A stretch of 64,000 nt of DNA. Source: Owenia fusiformis. Lineage: Eukaryota; Annelida; Polychaeta; Sabellida; Oweniidae. Shown piece by piece: positions 47,438 through 57,242 of this stretch. Under the pieces are notes generated by a model. The model was not told the DNA's origin. It saw nothing but the letters and a program-made list of their open reading frames with translations, and made no database searches. The position numbers were made by a program, and so were the translations under genes. The stretch is taken from NCBI GenBank assembly GCA_903813345.2, contig CAIIXF020000010.1, positions 28,732,425 through 28,796,424 on the forward strand, given 5' to 3'. Position 1 is the first letter of the stretch; every line of letters starts with the position of its first letter.

Positions 47438-49463
47438 TAACCAGAACAACGGCAACGCCAAAGCGTAGCGAATCCCATCGAACAGAAATAGCTGGCATTT
47501 TTACAAACGAATAGCAAACATCATAAAACAACACACCAGAAAGGCCACCATTTTCAAAATGGTTGCTCACTAGCCAAGTTGTCATCAGAAGAAATAATTT
47601 GCTTTTAAGTAGCCACCTATAAAACTTTTGAAAAATCGCACACATGTACATGTAAAATAACACACATAAAAATGGTGGCCATTTTTCAAAATGGCCGACT
47701 ACTCCCCAAAGTTTTATTAGACAATGTGCCATGCTTAGAGTATTGACATATCAAATATGAACGATATCGCTTCACTACTTTTCAAGTTATAGTAAAAAAC
47801 GTAAAAATGGTGGCCATTTTTCAAAATGGCCGCCTACTACCCAAAGTGTCATGAGACAGTGTGCAAGGCTAATAGTATTCACATATAAAATATTAACAAA
47901 ATCGCTCTACTACTTTTCGAGTTATAGTAAATATGTTAAAATGGCGGCCATTTTTCAAAATGGCCACCTTCTACCAAAAGTGTCATTAGACAGTGTGCCA
48001 TGCTTAAAGTATTCACATACCAAATATGAACAAAATCGCTTCACTACTTTTCGAGTTATAGTAAAATACGTTAAAATGGCGGCCATTTTTCAAAATTTTT
48101 TGCAAAATGGCCACCTTCTACCAAAATTATAGTAAAATACGTTAAAATGGCGGCCATTTTGAAAAATGGCCGCCTTCTACCAAAGTGTCTTTAGACAGTG
48201 TGCAATGTTTATAGTATTCACATACCAAATATGAACAAAATCGCTCCACTACTTTTCAAAAATCGTAAAATAACGAGTAAAGGCCGCCATTTTTAGAGAT
48301 GGCTGCCATGCGCTTTTTATCTAATATCTACATTTGTAGCTTTATTAATTTTTTTACATTTAAAACAAATTGCTATTACAGTTTTACATATTGCACCTAA
48401 ATTACTGTAAAATCGGCACTAAAATGGCCGCCATTTTGAAATGAGCGGCCATTTTGAAAATCGGCTTTCAAGCAGAACTTGTACCCCCATAGGGTATCAC
48501 AGGCTGGTATCGAAAGATTTGTCCGCTGTGACGGAGCATGCTATTTTTCATAAAAACACTAAGAATGCTTCACGATTTATTTTTTAACTCATATATTTCG
48601 TTATATCAAAGATAATTACTTACACCATGCAATGGATATATCATTTGCGTGTAACCTTCACTTCTGTTTGAAGTCCAATAACGCTAGGAGTAAAATCTAT
48701 TGAAAACGGCGCCAGAGTATCAAACTCTAAAACGTACCATTTCTTTTTTAACTTTTTAATGGCATGATATAGTGACACGATAATATTAACATATGTTTTA
48801 AGCATAACTCTGAATGTATAAATGAGATATTAATGCATTGGGTCTTTTTAATTTTTTTAATAAAAAATAATATTAATATTTTTTGTCCGCTGTGACGGAG
48901 CATTTTCACAGTTCACATTTGCAACTGCTCCGTCACAGCGGACAAAAAAATTAAACATTATTTTTTATAAAAGAATTTAAAAGACCAAATACATCAACAT
49001 CTCATTTATACCTTCATAGTTATGCTGAAACCATGTGTAAATATTATCGTGTCACTATATCGTGCCATTAGAAAGTTAAACAAGAAATGGTACATTTTGA
49101 AGTATGATACTCCAGCGCCATTTTCAATAGCTTTTCTTCCCAGCGTAATTGGACTTCAAACAGAAGTGAAAGTTACCCGCAAATGATATATCCATTGCAT
49201 GGAGTAAGTAATTTTGTATGGTATAATGAAACATATGAGTTAAAAAATAAATCGTGAAGTATTCTTAGTGTTTTTATGAAAAATAGCATGCTCCGTCACA
49301 GCGGACAAATATTTCGATACCAGCCTGTGGGTATATGTGTACAAAATATGAACAAAATCGGGCAAACGGTATTTGAGTTATTGCCCGGACGGACGGACGG
49401 ACGGACGGACGGATGGAGGCGTTCCCTATATCCCTCCGAACTTTGTTCGATGGGATAATAAAT
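47438..49463 (+). mobile_element. Composite repeat element, second copy, with nested foldback
   Basis: Same start (CCAGAACAACGGCAACGCCA) and 3' end (CGAACTTTGTTCGATGGGAT) as 15077-16265. Internal units are spaced about 135 bp. A 5' extra segment CACATGTACATGTAAAATAA is present. The foldback 48498-49329 is inserted at GGTAT near its 3' end. ATAATAAATCAT flanks both ends in the satellite, so the true boundary or target duplication (up to 12 bp) is ambiguous. Confidence 0.85.
48498..49329. mobile_element. 832-bp foldback, CACAGGCTGG ends, 5-bp target duplication
   Basis: Nearly perfect palindrome with ~400-bp arms. The ends are CACAGGCTGG and CCAGCCTGTG, flanked by GGTAT on both sides (48493-48497 and 49330-49334). 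The first composite element shows the empty target (CCCCATAGGGTATATGTG, GGTAT at 16083-16087), so the boundaries are exact. The 20-bp motif TTGTCCGCTGTGACGGAGCA occurs at both ends and, inverted, at the centre. No coding capacity. Confidence 0.95.
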
Positions 49464-49629
49464 CATATCAATCATATCATACCTCACAATATAAATTATA
49501 TCATATGAATTATCATACAAATAAAATCATATATCAATCATATTATATCTCATGTCAAATCATACTTATCATAGCAATGATCATACCATATGCTACTATA
49601 TCATACCATATCATATTGCCTAACATATA
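49464..49629 (+). repeat. AT satellite segment
   Basis: Unit 2 counterpart of about 22040-22175. Confidence 0.85.
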
Positions 49630-50280
49630 CAGGGTGTCCAAAAAGTATTGTTGCCCTCCTAGGCGGACATATACCAATGTCTTCATAGTATGTGTCATAT
49701 ACCATTTTAAAGCTTATCAAAACTTACATTGATTTGCCAAGTATTATGGTTCAACTATCACCTCACAAATGGTAAAAAGTTACAGGCATTTCAAAACTTA
49801 GTGTTTGGCCAAAAATATAGTTCATTACAATATCCTGGAAACAGCCCTAACCTGAATGTGACCGAAAATATGGGTTCTATTGTCGACAAAAGGATGGATA
49901 TTGAGTTCTAAAAAGAGGAAGTTGAGGGTAGATACTCAAAGAAAACACTTCTTGAATGCCTTAAAAAGGTTTTATGAGGAATACAAAATGGCAAATCCCT
50001 ATTTGAAGCACATTTAAGGTCATATATGGTAAGCATTGCTGCCGCCATTAACATGGCTTAGGGAGACACACTGACTATTATTTTGGTGTAAAAATGACTT
50101 TAATTTTGGCCAAACACTAAATTTTGAAATGCCTGTAACTTTTTCCCATTCGTGAGTTAAACTGTGATACTTGGCAGATCAATGTAACTTTGGATGATCT
50201 TGAAAATGATATATGGCACATACCATGAAGACATTGGTATATGTATGCCTAAGGCCCCCCAATACTTTCGGGACACCTTG
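49630..50280 (+). mobile_element. 651-bp Tc1-like non-autonomous element
   Basis: Ends CAGGGTGTCCAAAAAGTATT and the inverted AATACTTTCGGGACACCTTG, with inverted repeats of about 180 bp. TA flanks both sides (49628-49629 and 50281-50282), and unit 1 has the empty site (about 22180). The centre keeps a transposase tail fragment. Confidence 0.93.
49831..49911 (+). pseudogene. Tc1-like transposase tail fragment
   Basis: YPGNSPNLNVTENMGSIVDK corresponds to the well-known Tc1-family segment WPGNSPDLNPIENLW..., and the Glu of 'TEN' aligns with the catalytic Glu of DD34E enzymes. It is truncated at both sides. Confidence 0.75.
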
Positions 50281-50282
50281 TA

Positions 50283-50705
50283 TAATGACTATATCATATC
50301 ATATATCATTGTATATAATTTTATAAAACTTATCATCATATCATGACTACATATATCATATTAAATATCATTGTATATAATCTTATAAAACTTATCATGA
50401 TTACAAATATCATATTAAATATCATTGTTATAATCTTATAAAACTTATCATGATTTCATATATCATATTAAATATCATTGTATATAATCTTATAAAACTT
50501 ATCATGATTACAAATATCATATTATATATCATTGTATATAATCTTATAGAACTTATCATGATTACATGTATCATTGTATATAATCTTATAAAACTTATCA
50601 TGATTACGTATTGGTATATCATACTAAATATTATAACACATCATATAATATAAAATATCATGTGTCATATTACATCATATATCATGTCACATCATATATC
50701 ATATT
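50283..50705 (+). repeat. AT satellite with 54-bp units
   Basis: Unit 2 counterpart of 22190-22740, with about six units containing CTTATCATGATTACAAATAT. Confidence 0.9.
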
Positions 50706-51786
50706 ATATATCAGTGGAGACGCTAACCCCATTTAACGTGAAGTATGACAATTGCCATGTTGCACAACAATTGATGTGAAATTAAGAAGCATAAGTGCGC
50801 ATGTCAATAGATAATAACAGCAATTGCCATAATGTCCGTCAATGTGACGTGCAATATTTTGAACGGCAATTGATGTGCAAACTATAATCTTGTGAAAGTT
50901 TTATATATTATCGGAGGGACAACAGGCAGTTATAAACTGGGAAACTAGTGGGTAAATCAATTAAAATCATGATCTGCATTGTATGTAAGTTAAATTCATA
51001 AATATTTGCTATTGTCCAGGTTGCATTTTGAACTTACAACTTTTATGTTGCACTTGCGTAAATGTTTACAATAAATATTTTTTCAAAAGCACACCGAAAG
51101 TATGGCCTGAAGTAAACAAAAGATGGAAAGAAAACTTATAAATTCTGATCTAATGAGGATGGTAATTTAAATTGTTTATAATTCATTTAAGGTAAGGATC
51201 ATTGTAAAGAAGGTTTAAAAATAAAATCCAGCCAAAAAAAAATAATTAGACTTTCCAAGAATGCAAGTTCGGTGGTGACTTCATTGGTTCGACACATTGA
51301 CAGAAAATTCACAAGATTGAACTGCATTTCTCCACAATTTTCGAATGAAATACTTCCCTGGGATTTAATATACCATTGATGTTTACCAAAATATATGCAC
51401 TATGAGAGATTATTATGAATATTACTTAGACTGTATATATTAAATACTGGATCTTCTAATGAACCTAGTGTTTCAAATTATAAATCAAAATGGACAATAT
51501 GGTTATTGACGTGATTCACGTCAATTGATGTGCAAATGGCAATCTCTGTGATACACGTTAAATGGAGTTTGTGTCTCCACTGTATATGATCCCATGTCAT
51601 ATGGTATATCATGTATAATTTCACAGCATAGCTTATCACATTGCACTATATATCATATCATATCATATTTGTAATGTAACACATCATAATATCTGATCAT
51701 TTATCTTATCACATGGGTAGGAGTTTCTAAGCATTTTGATTGGTCAATTGTGACAACGTATATTCCGTATCACACGACACATGACT
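50706..51786. other. Unit 2 flank without supported gene
   Basis: Begins with sequence shared with 22745-22860 (AGTGGAGACGCTAACCCCAT). The stretch to about 51600 is not present in unit 1 at this position. No coding support. Confidence 0.45.
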
Positions 51787-52150
51787 AATTTTCATGTGAT
51801 ACAGAGGGCTGTATCACTACGGAGTCAATAGTAATGATATAACATCGATGGTTATATCACATCGTAGCTAAAGAAAACAGTATGACGTCATATTATTTCA
51901 CTAAAAAGTATGAATACAACAGTATGACGTCATATCATTTCAAAGCGAAATTTCAAAACACTGAAATATTATAATAGTTACCAGAGGTACAAAGTACTGA
52001 ACACAATCATAATTGACCAAATCCAAATTCCCCAAAATTCCTAGTCATGTGATAAAATCGTCATCACACGCTTCAGCTGTGATGTTCACTTGAGTCATGA
52101 TACATTGTTACCCGAATGGAATATTTCCTGAAACGTGTGATAATATCATA
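51787..52150. other. Unit 2-specific block with two CRE palindromes
   Basis: Inserted (or lost from unit 1) between ATGACTAAT and CTATAAAAAACA. AGTATGACGTCATAT occurs near 51885 and again near 51919. TGACGTCA is the full palindromic CREB/ATF site. Confidence 0.55.
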
Positions 52151-52383
52151 TCTATAAAAAACAACATTTTTTCTGCAATTTCTCACATCAAATGGCAGCC
52201 ATCTTGTTTTTCCCCCTTCAAATTAAACTGGTGGAAAATTCTAAATTTTGAGAACATTTAAAACCCTAAATAGAATATGTTTCAAAAATATGATTTCTTT
52301 CTTCATGGCTTTAAATTATTTTTGCTTTGTACTTCATTCATGTTGCCATTGGTGTTTTTTCTGTGATAACAACTAAGGTATTT

Positions 52384-52891
52384 CACTGGTGATCCACTCA
52401 ATTAGAAACAAAATGTCGGAACATCGAAGGTACGATTTTTCTTTTTTCCCTATTGCCCGGGTTGTAGGCAGAATCCCCACGATATTTTTTTTCACAAATG
52501 TATATCAATATCATATGTTTTAGAAAATATACATGTTTGCAAAAAATACCTCAGAAGACAACAGAATCGTCGATTTAATTCCTCACTTAAGTCACAGAAA
52601 TGGTTTGGGTTAAAAGTGCAGATCTAAACTGTTTTTTCAAAATACTGCTTCTGTAACTTAAGTGAGGAATTAAATAGACGATTCTGTTGTCTTCTGAACT
52701 ATTTGTTGACAAATGTGTACATTTTCTTAAACATATGATACTGATACACGTTTGTGTTAAAATTGCCATGAGAATTCTGACTACAAGGTTTGAAATAAGG
52801 AAAAAAGAAAAATCGTACCTTCAACGTTCCGACATTTTGTTACCGAAAAGAACCGTTTAGGTAACCAGCGTAATCGAGTGGATCACCAGTG
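52384..52891. mobile_element. 508-bp foldback, CACTGGTGATCC ends, 5-bp target duplication
   Basis: Palindrome with ends CACTGGTGATCCACTC and GAGTGGATCACCAGTG, flanked by TATTT on both sides (52379-52383 and 52892-52896). The arms share AAAATGTCGGAACATCGAAG-type sequence and AATTCCTCACTTAAGT inner segments. No coding capacity. Confidence 0.92.
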
Positions 52892-53604
52892 TATTTGTTT
52901 TTTGTTAAGATACTTATGTTTACCCTAAGTACCCTTATGCATCAAAACTCGTGAAAAAGTAAATATACTTATCAAATATAACTAGGGCATTAACAAAAAC
53001 CATATTTTACAAACATTTAAGTGAGGGATCAAAAGGGCATATATCCTGACTCATCCTTTCTGCGGATAAACAATTGTGACAACAAGTGCCTGCGATAAAC
53101 TTAAGGACTGAAATTTTTTAAAGATGACAATGAAATATTAATTAAGGTGATAATTAGCTCAAATCATGTCACTTTTCGTAATTGTAATTATCTTTCAAAA
53201 TTCATTCTCAGTTTTTGAAGACAGATGCTTAAAATCTAGTTTACAAAAATGTATAAATGAAAAACTCAGGCCTAAATATGTTACTTATACTGTGTGCAGG
53301 ATACCAAAAAACTGAAAATTAGCAAATTACAATACCCACAAATTAGCTGAAAATTTAACATTTTTGAAGATGAAATGAGGCATTAATGAAGGTGACAATT
53401 ACCTCAAAAATCAGATTTTCATAATTGTAATCATATTCAAAATTGAGTCTCATTTTTTCAAGACAGATGCTTAAAATCCAGTTTACCAAAATGTACAATT
53501 GAAAAACTCAGGCCTAATATATGTATACAAGGCTAGAAAAAGAGCAAAAGTACACACTTTCTTAACTTAATAAAATATACACAGTTCTTTGAATACTGCA
53601 TTGG

Positions 53605-56600
53605 TTATGATACAAGGCATCTCTTTTTTTCCTTTTTTCGCTTTAGTGATTTTTTCTTCCCCGCATTGACAGAGTTAGAAGATGGTGGGAGACTCGTTGC
53701 ATGGTGAACTGGACCAGAATCATCCGTAAATGTTATTCCAGAGGGTCTTTCATTTAGGGAGTGGACACCGTTTCCATCACTAGAGCTGCAGTGTTCTGAT
53801 TGGAGCTCCCTGTTGTCATGGGCATAGCAGTCAATGTTGGGACGAGCACCAACATCAGATTGCGCTCCACCATGGTGTATTGCCTGACTTTGGGATTGGC
53901 GGTGACTTTTATATGGCTGTTGTAAGTTTAAATGTTCACTTCCGTTGCTACAGGCATAGTGGTCAATGTTGGGGCGAACGCCAACATCAGATTGCGCTCC
54001 ACGATGGTGTATTGCCTGACTTTGGGATTGGCGGTGACTTTTATTTGATTGTTGTAAGTTAAAATGTTCACTTAAGTTGCTACAGGCATAGCGGTCAATG
54101 TTGGGATGAGCGCCAACATCAGACTTCGCTCCACCATGGTGTATTGCCTGACTTTGGGATTGTGGGTGACTTTTATATGGCTGTTGTAAGTTTAAATGTT
54201 CACTTCCGTTGCTACAGGCATTGTGGTCAATGTTGGGATGAGCGCCAACATCAGATTTCGCTCCACCATGGTGTATTGCCTGACTGTGGGATTGTGGGTG
54301 ACTTTTATATGGAGATTGTAAGTTAAAATGTTCACTTCCGCTGCTACAGGCATAGCGGTCAATGTTGGGATGAGCGCCAACATCAGATTTCGCTCCACGA
54401 TAGTGTATTGCCTGACTGTGGGATCGTGGGTGACTTTTATATGGAGATTGTAAGTTGAAATGTTCACTTCCATTGCTACAGGCATAGCGGTCAATGTTGT
54501 GATGATCGCCAACATCAGATTGCGCTCCACGATGGTGTATTGCCTGACTGTGGGATTGGCGGTGACTTTTATATGGTTGTTGTAAGTCAAAATGTTCACT
54601 TCCATTGCTACAGGCATAGCGGTCAATGTTGGGACGAGCGCCAACATCAGATTTCGCTCCACAATGATGTATTGCCTGACTGTGGGATTGGAGGTGACTT
54701 TTATAAGGTGATTGTAGGTAGTGACTCTTACCTCCTTTGGCTTTTGGTTCCTCTTGAGGGTGCGAAATTGGGTCCATAGCACTCTGTGCCTGATCACCCG
54801 AGTCCTGATTTAATATCCAACTGATTTGTCGATTGTCTTTAATTTGACTAAGATAGACAACACCATTGGGTGCACTGGTGTCAAACAGAGTGGAGAGTAG
54901 ATCCTTTTTTTCTGAACTTTCTTTTAATTGGTTTTTACTTTGACATGTTCTGAGTACTCCCATTTGTGGTGTTTTTCGCATATTGAAAGGTAGGCCTGGC
55001 ATAGAGCTACAAGAATACCGGCGCCCCCTGGGGTCATATTTTCGACTTTTTGCCCTTGTTATCGCCTCCTCAGGTGGGGGAGGGTGCTGGGGAGGGGGAG
55101 GGTTTGGTATAGTTGGGGGCCTATGCCGAGCGTTTTGAACCCTGCTTTTCTTATTTTTCACCTGGCAATCCTTGTTAATGTCCTCAATTCTAGGCAGAGG
55201 GGAAAACTGATTATTGTTCCCCATTGGGGCTCCATAGGCACTTGATTTATTTGAGCAACTCTCACTTGTGTTGTAACTCCCAACCTGAGTCGACTTTCGT
55301 GACTTCCTTTCAATTCTAGGCAGAGGGGGTAACTGATTATTGTGCCCCATTGGGGCTTCATCGGCACTTGTTTTATTTGAGCAACTCTCACTTGTGTTGT
55401 AACTCCCAACCTGAGTCGACTTTCGTGACTTCCTTTCAATTCTAGGCAGAGGGGGTAACTGATTATTGTGCCTCATTGGGGCTTCATCGGCACTTGTTTT
55501 ATTTGAGCAACTCTCACTTGTGTTGTAACTCCCCACCTGAGTCAACTTTCGTGACTTCCTTTCAATTCTAGGCAGAGGGGGTAACTGATTATTGTGCCTC
55601 ATTGGGGCTTCATCGGCACTTGTTTTATTTGAGCAACTCTCACTTGTGTTGTAACTCCCAACCTGAGTCGACTTTCTTGACTTCCTTTCAATTCTAGGCA
55701 GAGGGGGTAACTGATTATTGTGCCCCATTGGGGCTTCATCGGCACTTGTTTTATTTGAGCAACTCTCACTTGTGTTGTAACTCCCAACCTGAGTCGACTT
55801 TTGTGACTTCCTTTCAATTCTAGGCAGAGGGGGTAACTGATTATTGTGCCTCATTGGGGCTTCATCGGCACTTGTTTTATTTGAGCAACTCTCACTTGTG
55901 TTGTAACTCCCAACCTGAGTCGACTTTCTTGACTTCCTTTCAATTCTAGGCAGAGGGGGTAACTGATTATTGTGCCCCATTGGGGCTCCATCGGCACTTG
56001 ATTTATTTGAGCAACTCTCACTCATGTTGTAACATCCAATCTTAGCCGACCTTTGTGAACTACTCTCAATTTGGTTAAAACTAGATTTATTTGATTTGGT
56101 TTCACTAAATGCAGTGTCATTGGCAATATTATTTGTCCTACAGGGGTCATTCAGTACGGCATCACCATATCCTCTGTATGGGATTCCTCTGTATGGAATT
56201 CCTCTGTATGGGATTGCGATTTCCTCATATATATGCTCGTGATTGTTTGAACCAGTGTTACTATTGTAACCCGCACTATTCACTGGGCTCCCACTGTTGT
56301 ATCCATTCTTTGGATCCTGGCTATCAATCGTACGGGTGTCATAACCAGTGTTCAACAGAATTGTATGGGTATGATTGTTCCAGTTTATGTTGCTAAGGTG
56401 AGAAATATCCCTGATTAGGAAGTGAGAAGAGCTGGCAACATTCTGAATTGAGCAGCCATTTGCATTGCCATATAATGTTGCCTCATCTGAGATCTTTGGA
56501 TCCTGGCTATCAATTGTATGGGTGTCATGACCAGTGTTTATAAGAGTTGCATAGATATGTTCGTTGCTGTCCTCTAATTTCGCCTCATCTCGGCAATATT

Positions 56601-56676
56601 CCATTTGTGCTGCAAATAGATAATACAATACCATAAGCACTGCATTTGCCACTAACCCATAAAAGGAATAATACAA
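53605..56676 (-). CDS. Tyrosine/proline repeat protein with CaaX tail, copy 2
   Basis: No named family is recognised. The frame gives up to 1023 residues. Residues 1-22 are hydrophobic, but a strong acceptor (TATTGTATTATCTATTTGCAG) ends at 56610, so they may be intron; the exon would start at 56609, just before Met25. Visible in order: YATL (Tyr42, in EHIYATL), an internal duplication of NTGHDTHTIDSQDPK (about 48-61 and 109-123), YEEI (Tyr150, in EHIYEEIAIPY) followed by three PYRG repeats, seven 42-residue repeats ending LPPLPR (203-496), polyproline (519-535), a conserved block (KKDLLSTLFDTSAPNG, 590-605), about seven 44-residue repeats (648-952), and a tail with KKKSLKRKKEKKRCLVS. pYEEI is the classical Src-family SH2 ligand, LPPLP is an SH3-type core, and CLVS is a farnesyl-type CaaX. 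The role is inferred to be a membrane-anchored signalling scaffold or the last exon of a receptor. Confidence 0.8.
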   Translation of the reverse strand: MYYSFYGLVANAVLMVLYYLFAAQMEYCRDEAKLEDSNEHIYATLINTGHDTHTIDSQDPKISDEATLYGNANGCSIQNVASSSHFLIRDISHLSNINWNNHTHTILLNTGYDTRTIDSQDPKNGYNSGSPVNSAGYNSNTGSNNHEHIYEEIAIPYRGIPYRGIPYRGYGDAVLNDPCRTNNIANDTAFSETKSNKSSFNQIESSSQRSAKIGCYNMSESCSNKSSADGAPMGHNNQLPPLPRIERKSRKSTQVGSYNTSESCSNKTSADEAPMRHNNQLPPLPRIERKSQKSTQVGSYNTSESCSNKTSADEAPMGHNNQLPPLPRIERKSRKSTQVGSYNTSESCSNKTSADEAPMRHNNQLPPLPRIERKSRKLTQVGSYNTSESCSNKTSADEAPMRHNNQLPPLPRIERKSRKSTQVGSYNTSESCSNKTSADEAPMGHNNQLPPLPRIERKSRKSTQVGSYNTSESCSNKSSAYGAPMGNNNQFSPLPRIEDINKDCQVKNKKSRVQNARHRPPTIPNPPPPQHPPPPEEAITRAKSRKYDPRGRRYSCSSMPGLPFNMRKTPQMGVLRTCQSKNQLKESSEKKDLLSTLFDTSAPNGVVYLSQIKDNRQISWILNQDSGDQAQSAMDPISHPQEEPKAKGGKSHYLQSPYKSHLQSHSQAIHHCGAKSDVGARPNIDRYACSNGSEHFDLQQPYKSHRQSHSQAIHHRGAQSDVGDHHNIDRYACSNGSEHFNLQSPYKSHPRSHSQAIHYRGAKSDVGAHPNIDRYACSSGSEHFNLQSPYKSHPQSHSQAIHHGGAKSDVGAHPNIDHNACSNGSEHLNLQQPYKSHPQSQSQAIHHGGAKSDVGAHPNIDRYACSNLSEHFNLQQSNKSHRQSQSQAIHHRGAQSDVGVRPNIDHYACSNGSEHLNLQQPYKSHRQSQSQAIHHGGAQSDVGARPNIDCYAHDNRELQSEHCSSSDGNGVHSLNERPSGITFTDDSGPVHHATSLPPSSNSVNAGKKKSLKRKKEKKRCLVS
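53821..54733 (-). repeat. 132-bp (44-residue) coding tandem array in copy 2
   Basis: About seven units (SDVGAHPNIDRYACSNGSEH...QSQAIHH), against about twelve in copy 1, showing copy-number change since duplication. The alternate-frame open stretches at 54192-54797 and on the plus strand are shadows. Confidence 0.95.
55189..56070 (-). repeat. 126-bp (42-residue) coding tandem array in copy 2
   Basis: Seven units of IERKSRKSTQVGSYNTSESC, SNKTSADEAPMGHNNQ and LPPLPR. The central five are nearly identical (R/G, S/L and R/Q changes only), while the outer ones are diverged (one ends FSPLPR). Copy 1 keeps just one degenerate unit. Confidence 0.95.
56609..56631 (-). other. Probable 3' splice site of the copy 2 coding exon
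   Basis: On minus, TATTGTATTATCTATTTGCAG precedes CACAAATGGAATATTGCC. The T-rich tract and CAG are good acceptor features. If used, the hydrophobic first 22 residues of the open frame are not translated. Confidence 0.5.
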
Positions 56677-56679
56677 CTA

Positions 56680-57074
56680 GAAAATGACAATTCAACGGAG
56701 TAACAAATCCCAACAAACACTATATTCATGAATCTGTATGCCATAATATACCATTTACTCTACCCTTGATTGAATTGGCATATTAAAAGACATACATTAG
56801 AGATATATCAGAATTTCCACTGATTTAAGTATTTGGGTGGCCATTTGGGAGTTGCAAAGGCATAAATAGTAAAGACAATACAATATTTTGTATAATACTG
56901 CTCTTGGCAACCATTTTGAATTTTCTAAGGCAAGAATCAGTAAAAACAATACAATAATTGTGATCTTCTCTAAAATTCCTTCAATTTGAGTATAATATTA
57001 GCATACTTTGAACAGATCAGAAAATTAAATTGAAATCCCACATTAAGCAACATTTTGAATTTTACAAGGCAATA
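56680..57074. other. No supported feature
   Basis: Immediate 5' flank of copy 2 (minus sense). No clear promoter or exon is recognised. Confidence 0.4.
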
Positions 57075-57242
57075 CAAAATAAATAAAATAGTACCATGGG
57101 TACTGGGCTCATGTTGGTGTTGCTCAAAAGTGAGCGATGGCTAAAATGACAGAAAAAAATAGATATAATTTTTTGCCGATTTTTTGTAACAAAATTATTT
57201 CATACAACTACTCTTTACAGTGACATGTATTTTTACAATGCA
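57075..57242 (+). repeat. Left half of split ~300-bp AAAATGG-rich repeat
   Basis: Matches 35780-35940 and 37930-38035 up to AATGCAGGACACC. The right half resumes at about 59589 (GGACACCTGAAATTATT). Confidence 0.6.

Larger units (their letters stand above)
29846..55330. repeat. Unit 2 of the large tandem duplication, expanded
   Basis: Counterpart of 18150-26711. It has been enlarged by insertions at 30940, 31831, 32790, the 34.6-44.5 kb block, 46180, 47438, 49630, 51787 and 52384. It keeps the gene-bearing end (copy 2), which extends further 5' than copy 1. Confidence 0.8.
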
